From Alistipes sp. (GTDB lineage: Bacteria; Bacteroidota; Bacteroidia; Bacteroidales; Rikenellaceae), in contig JAFSBY010000035.1 in assembly GCA_017437045.1 (NCBI GenBank), forward strand, positions 1 to 64,000: 64,000 nt of DNA, given 5' to 3'. Both the position numbers and the translations under genes were made by a program. This document shows, piece by piece, positions 62,155 through 64,000 of this stretch. The notes below the pieces were generated by a model. That model searched no databases and was not told where the DNA came from. It saw nothing but the letters and a program-made list of their open reading frames with translations. Every line of letters starts with the position of its first letter. Positions within the stretch are counted from its first letter, which is position 1.

Positions 62155-64000
62155 ATGCAAGCAACAAATCATCTTCCGATAGGGTCTTTGTTGCAAGGGG
62201 CACACACCTACAAGATCGAGCAGGTCTTGGGGCAAGGCTCCTTCGGCATCACCTATTTGGCATCGACCCGCATCAAGGTCGATGGGGCGTTGGGTGCACT
62301 CGAGGTCAAGACGACGGTGGCGATCAAGGAGTTCTTCATGCGCGACATCAACGAACGCGCAGGTGAGCAGGTGAGCTGCGGATCGAAGGATGGCATCTAC
62401 GCCCACTACCGCCACAAATTTGCCCGCGAAGCGGAGAATCTGAGCAAACTGCGGCACCCGAATATCGTCCGCGTGCTGGAGGCGTTCGAGGCCAACAACA
62501 CGGTCTATTATGCCATGGAGTATTGCGAGGGCGGCTCGCTGGACTATCTGATCGGCCGCGATGGGCTTGCCGAGGGTCAGGCACTTGCCTTTGTCCGTCA
62601 GATTGCCTCGGCACTCGACTACATGCACCGCGCCCGCATCCTGCACCTCGACCTAAAACCCGGCAATGTGATGTTACGCGAGGATGGTACGGTCGCGCTG
62701 ATCGACTTTGGTCTCTCGAAGCAGTATGATGAGGCGGGCGAGCCCGAGTCGAGCACGACGATTGGCGGTGGCACGCCGGGCTATGCTCCGATCGAGCAGG
62801 TACACTACCGCGAGGGGCACGATTTCCCCATTCAGATGGATATCTATGCCCTGGGAGCGACACTCTATAAGATGCTTATGGGCGAGCGACCGGCCGAGGC
62901 AGCCGTGCTGCTCAACGAGGGTTTCCCGACCCATCGCTTGGCCGCAAAAGGGGTGAGCGAGCCGACAATCGCCGTGATCGAAAAGGCCATGTCGCCCATC
63001 AAACGCAACCGCTACGGCTCGGTGGCCGAGTTCTTGGCCGCCCTGGACAGCGGCACGGAAGGGCCCGTTGAGCCTAACACCGAAGAGAAGACCGTGATCG
63101 AGATTTCGACAAACGAAGAGACGGTTGTGGATCAACCCGCCGAGGCTCCGAAACCTATACCTATCAAGGAGGCGATAAAACCCGAGCCTACCCCCACCGA
63201 GCAAACACCCACTCCCTCTGCCCCCACGAAAAAGGGCTCGAAAAAGTGGTTATGGACGGTGGTGATTCTATTGCTGGTTGCTGGTGGTTTCTGGGGCGGA
63301 CGCACCGCCATGACCCACCTCCGTGAGCAACAAGCCATCGCCGACAGCATTACTCTGGCGGAGGCCGAACGTGCCGCCTTTGTTCAGGATAGCACCGAGA
63401 AAGCCAATGCTGCGGCTGAAAAAGCCGAAAAGGATCGGTTGGCAAAAGAGAAAGCTGCCGAGGAGAAACGGTTAGCCGAGGAGAAAGCTACCAAAGAGAA
63501 GGCCGAGCAAGAGCGATTAGCGGCTGAAAAGGCTGAAAAGGAGCGACGCGAGCGCGAAGCGCGTGAGGCAGCCGAAAAGGAAACAGAGGAACGTTTTGCT
63601 CCAATGGTCAATGCAGGAAAAGGACGAGACGGTGTTTACCGAGTCGGCGACTACTACAATGTCAATGGTAAAGAGGGTGTGGTATTCTATGTGGATGCCT
63701 CGGGCAAACATGGTAAAATTGTCAGCATGACCCAATCGAGTGGACAATGGTCATCTAATGATAGCGAACGAAAACAGTTGATCGGAGCCTCCAGCAAGAC
63801 GAATGGCGCAGCCAATATGCAAGCCGTCCGGCAACGCCCGAATTGGCGTGCGGACTATCCCGCCTTTGCCTGGTGTGCTCGGTTGGGTTCGGGTTGGTAT
63901 CTGCCCGCTATCGAGGAGCTAAAGCTGTTTACACTGAACGATAGTGTGCACGACACTGTAAATCGTACTTTAGCTACCAAAGGGGGCACGAAATTATACA
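62155..64000 (+). CDS. Transmembrane Ser/Thr protein kinase, 3' end beyond window
   Basis: At least 615 residues, open at the right edge. Kinase domain (about 20-300): Gly loop GQGSFGITY, Lys in VAIKEFF, HLDLKPGNVM catalytic loop (Leu instead of Arg before Asp), DFGLS and TPGYAPIEQ activation segment. Then a Pro/Thr/Glu-rich linker, one transmembrane helix (about 364-383, WLWTVVILLLVAGGFWGG), a Lys/Glu/Ala coiled coil (about 395-480) and an extracytoplasmic domain (from about 483, RVGDYYNVNGKEGVVFYVD through LGSGWYLPAIEEL). That last domain resembles DUF1566-type sequences. The topology suggests a receptor-like kinase; the ligand is unknown. Confidence 0.88.
   Translation, partial: MQATNHLPIGSLLQGAHTYKIEQVLGQGSFGITYLASTRIKVDGALGALEVKTTVAIKEFFMRDINERAGEQVSCGSKDGIYAHYRHKFAREAENLSKLRHPNIVRVLEAFEANNTVYYAMEYCEGGSLDYLIGRDGLAEGQALAFVRQIASALDYMHRARILHLDLKPGNVMLREDGTVALIDFGLSKQYDEAGEPESSTTIGGGTPGYAPIEQVHYREGHDFPIQMDIYALGATLYKMLMGERPAEAAVLLNEGFPTHRLAAKGVSEPTIAVIEKAMSPIKRNRYGSVAEFLAALDSGTEGPVEPNTEEKTVIEISTNEETVVDQPAEAPKPIPIKEAIKPEPTPTEQTPTPSAPTKKGSKKWLWTVVILLLVAGGFWGGRTAMTHLREQQAIADSITLAEAERAAFVQDSTEKANAAAEKAEKDRLAKEKAAEEKRLAEEKATKEKAEQERLAAEKAEKERREREAREAAEKETEERFAPMVNAGKGRDGVYRVGDYYNVNGKEGVVFYVDASGKHGKIVSMTQSSGQWSSNDSERKQLIGASSKTNGAANMQAVRQRPNWRADYPAFAWCARLGSGWYLPAIEELKLFTLNDSVHDTVNRTLATKGGTKLY

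Overview
The window looks like chromosome of a Bacteroidota member, most likely Bacteroidales and possibly a GC-rich gut lineage such as Alistipes (the genus is inference). Supporting signs are a SusC/SusD pair, a short primary sigma factor that begins directly at region 1.2, a serine palmitoyltransferase-like gene, many short-leader genes preceded by the Bacteroidota -7 motif TAnnTTTG, a fimbrillin-like lipoprotein, and Gly/Asp/Arg-rich GC-biased coding. I see no phage, integrase, transposase, CRISPR array or rRNA.

Layout. 0-5 kb: a SusC/SusD outer-membrane uptake pair closed by terminators, then tRNA-Phe. 5.4-8.8 kb: a membrane protein with an HTH-like N-terminus (minus strand), then three plus-strand genes for cell-envelope proteins, one a lipoprotein combining YD-type and Sel1 repeats. 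8.9-25.5 kb: one minus-strand surface-polysaccharide operon of 16 genes. It runs from the initiating sugar-phosphate transferase through UDP-glucose dehydrogenase, flippase, acyltransferase, glycosyltransferases, an EpsG-like polymerase, a LicD-like transferase, a LicC-like/PLP-enzyme fusion, a cytidylyltransferase/GHMP-kinase fusion and a nucleotidyltransferase to the dTDP-rhamnose genes rfbA-C-D-B. 25.9-32.5 kb: housekeeping genes prfC, nadB, queA, tRNA-Ser, guaD and dusB. The queA/tRNA-Ser gap holds two inverted copies of a terminator-bearing repeat. 32.5-41.3 kb: argS, an OmpA-like protein, a small conserved-looking protein, tkt, clpX, clpP and tig. 41.6-50.2 kb: a tightly packed run of glutaminyl cyclase, metH, metF, an M20 amidohydrolase and rnr. 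50.3-56.2 kb: a fimbrillin/sialidase-like lipoprotein, a family 2 glycosyltransferase and spt. 56.2-61.5 kb: an ECF-type sigma factor with a 48-residue downstream protein, the primary sigma factor, a DegP/Q protease and metK. 61.6-64 kb: three tandem repeats of about 138 bp, then a transmembrane Ser/Thr kinase that runs off the window.

How the genes fit together. The capsule operon supplies dTDP-rhamnose and UDP-glucuronate. It also appears to make a nucleotide-activated amino-alcohol phosphate (fusion at 15.3-17.1 kb) that the LicD-like protein could attach to the glycan. A second activated sugar may come from the cytidylyltransferase/GHMP fusion. The metH-metF pair regenerates methionine and metK makes S-adenosylmethionine, which queA uses. 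clpP, clpX, tig and degQ form a protein-quality-control group. The least conventional parts are the two enzyme fusions in the capsule operon, the mirrored terminator repeats next to tRNA-Ser, the repeat array abutting the metK promoter, and the multi-domain surface lipoproteins.
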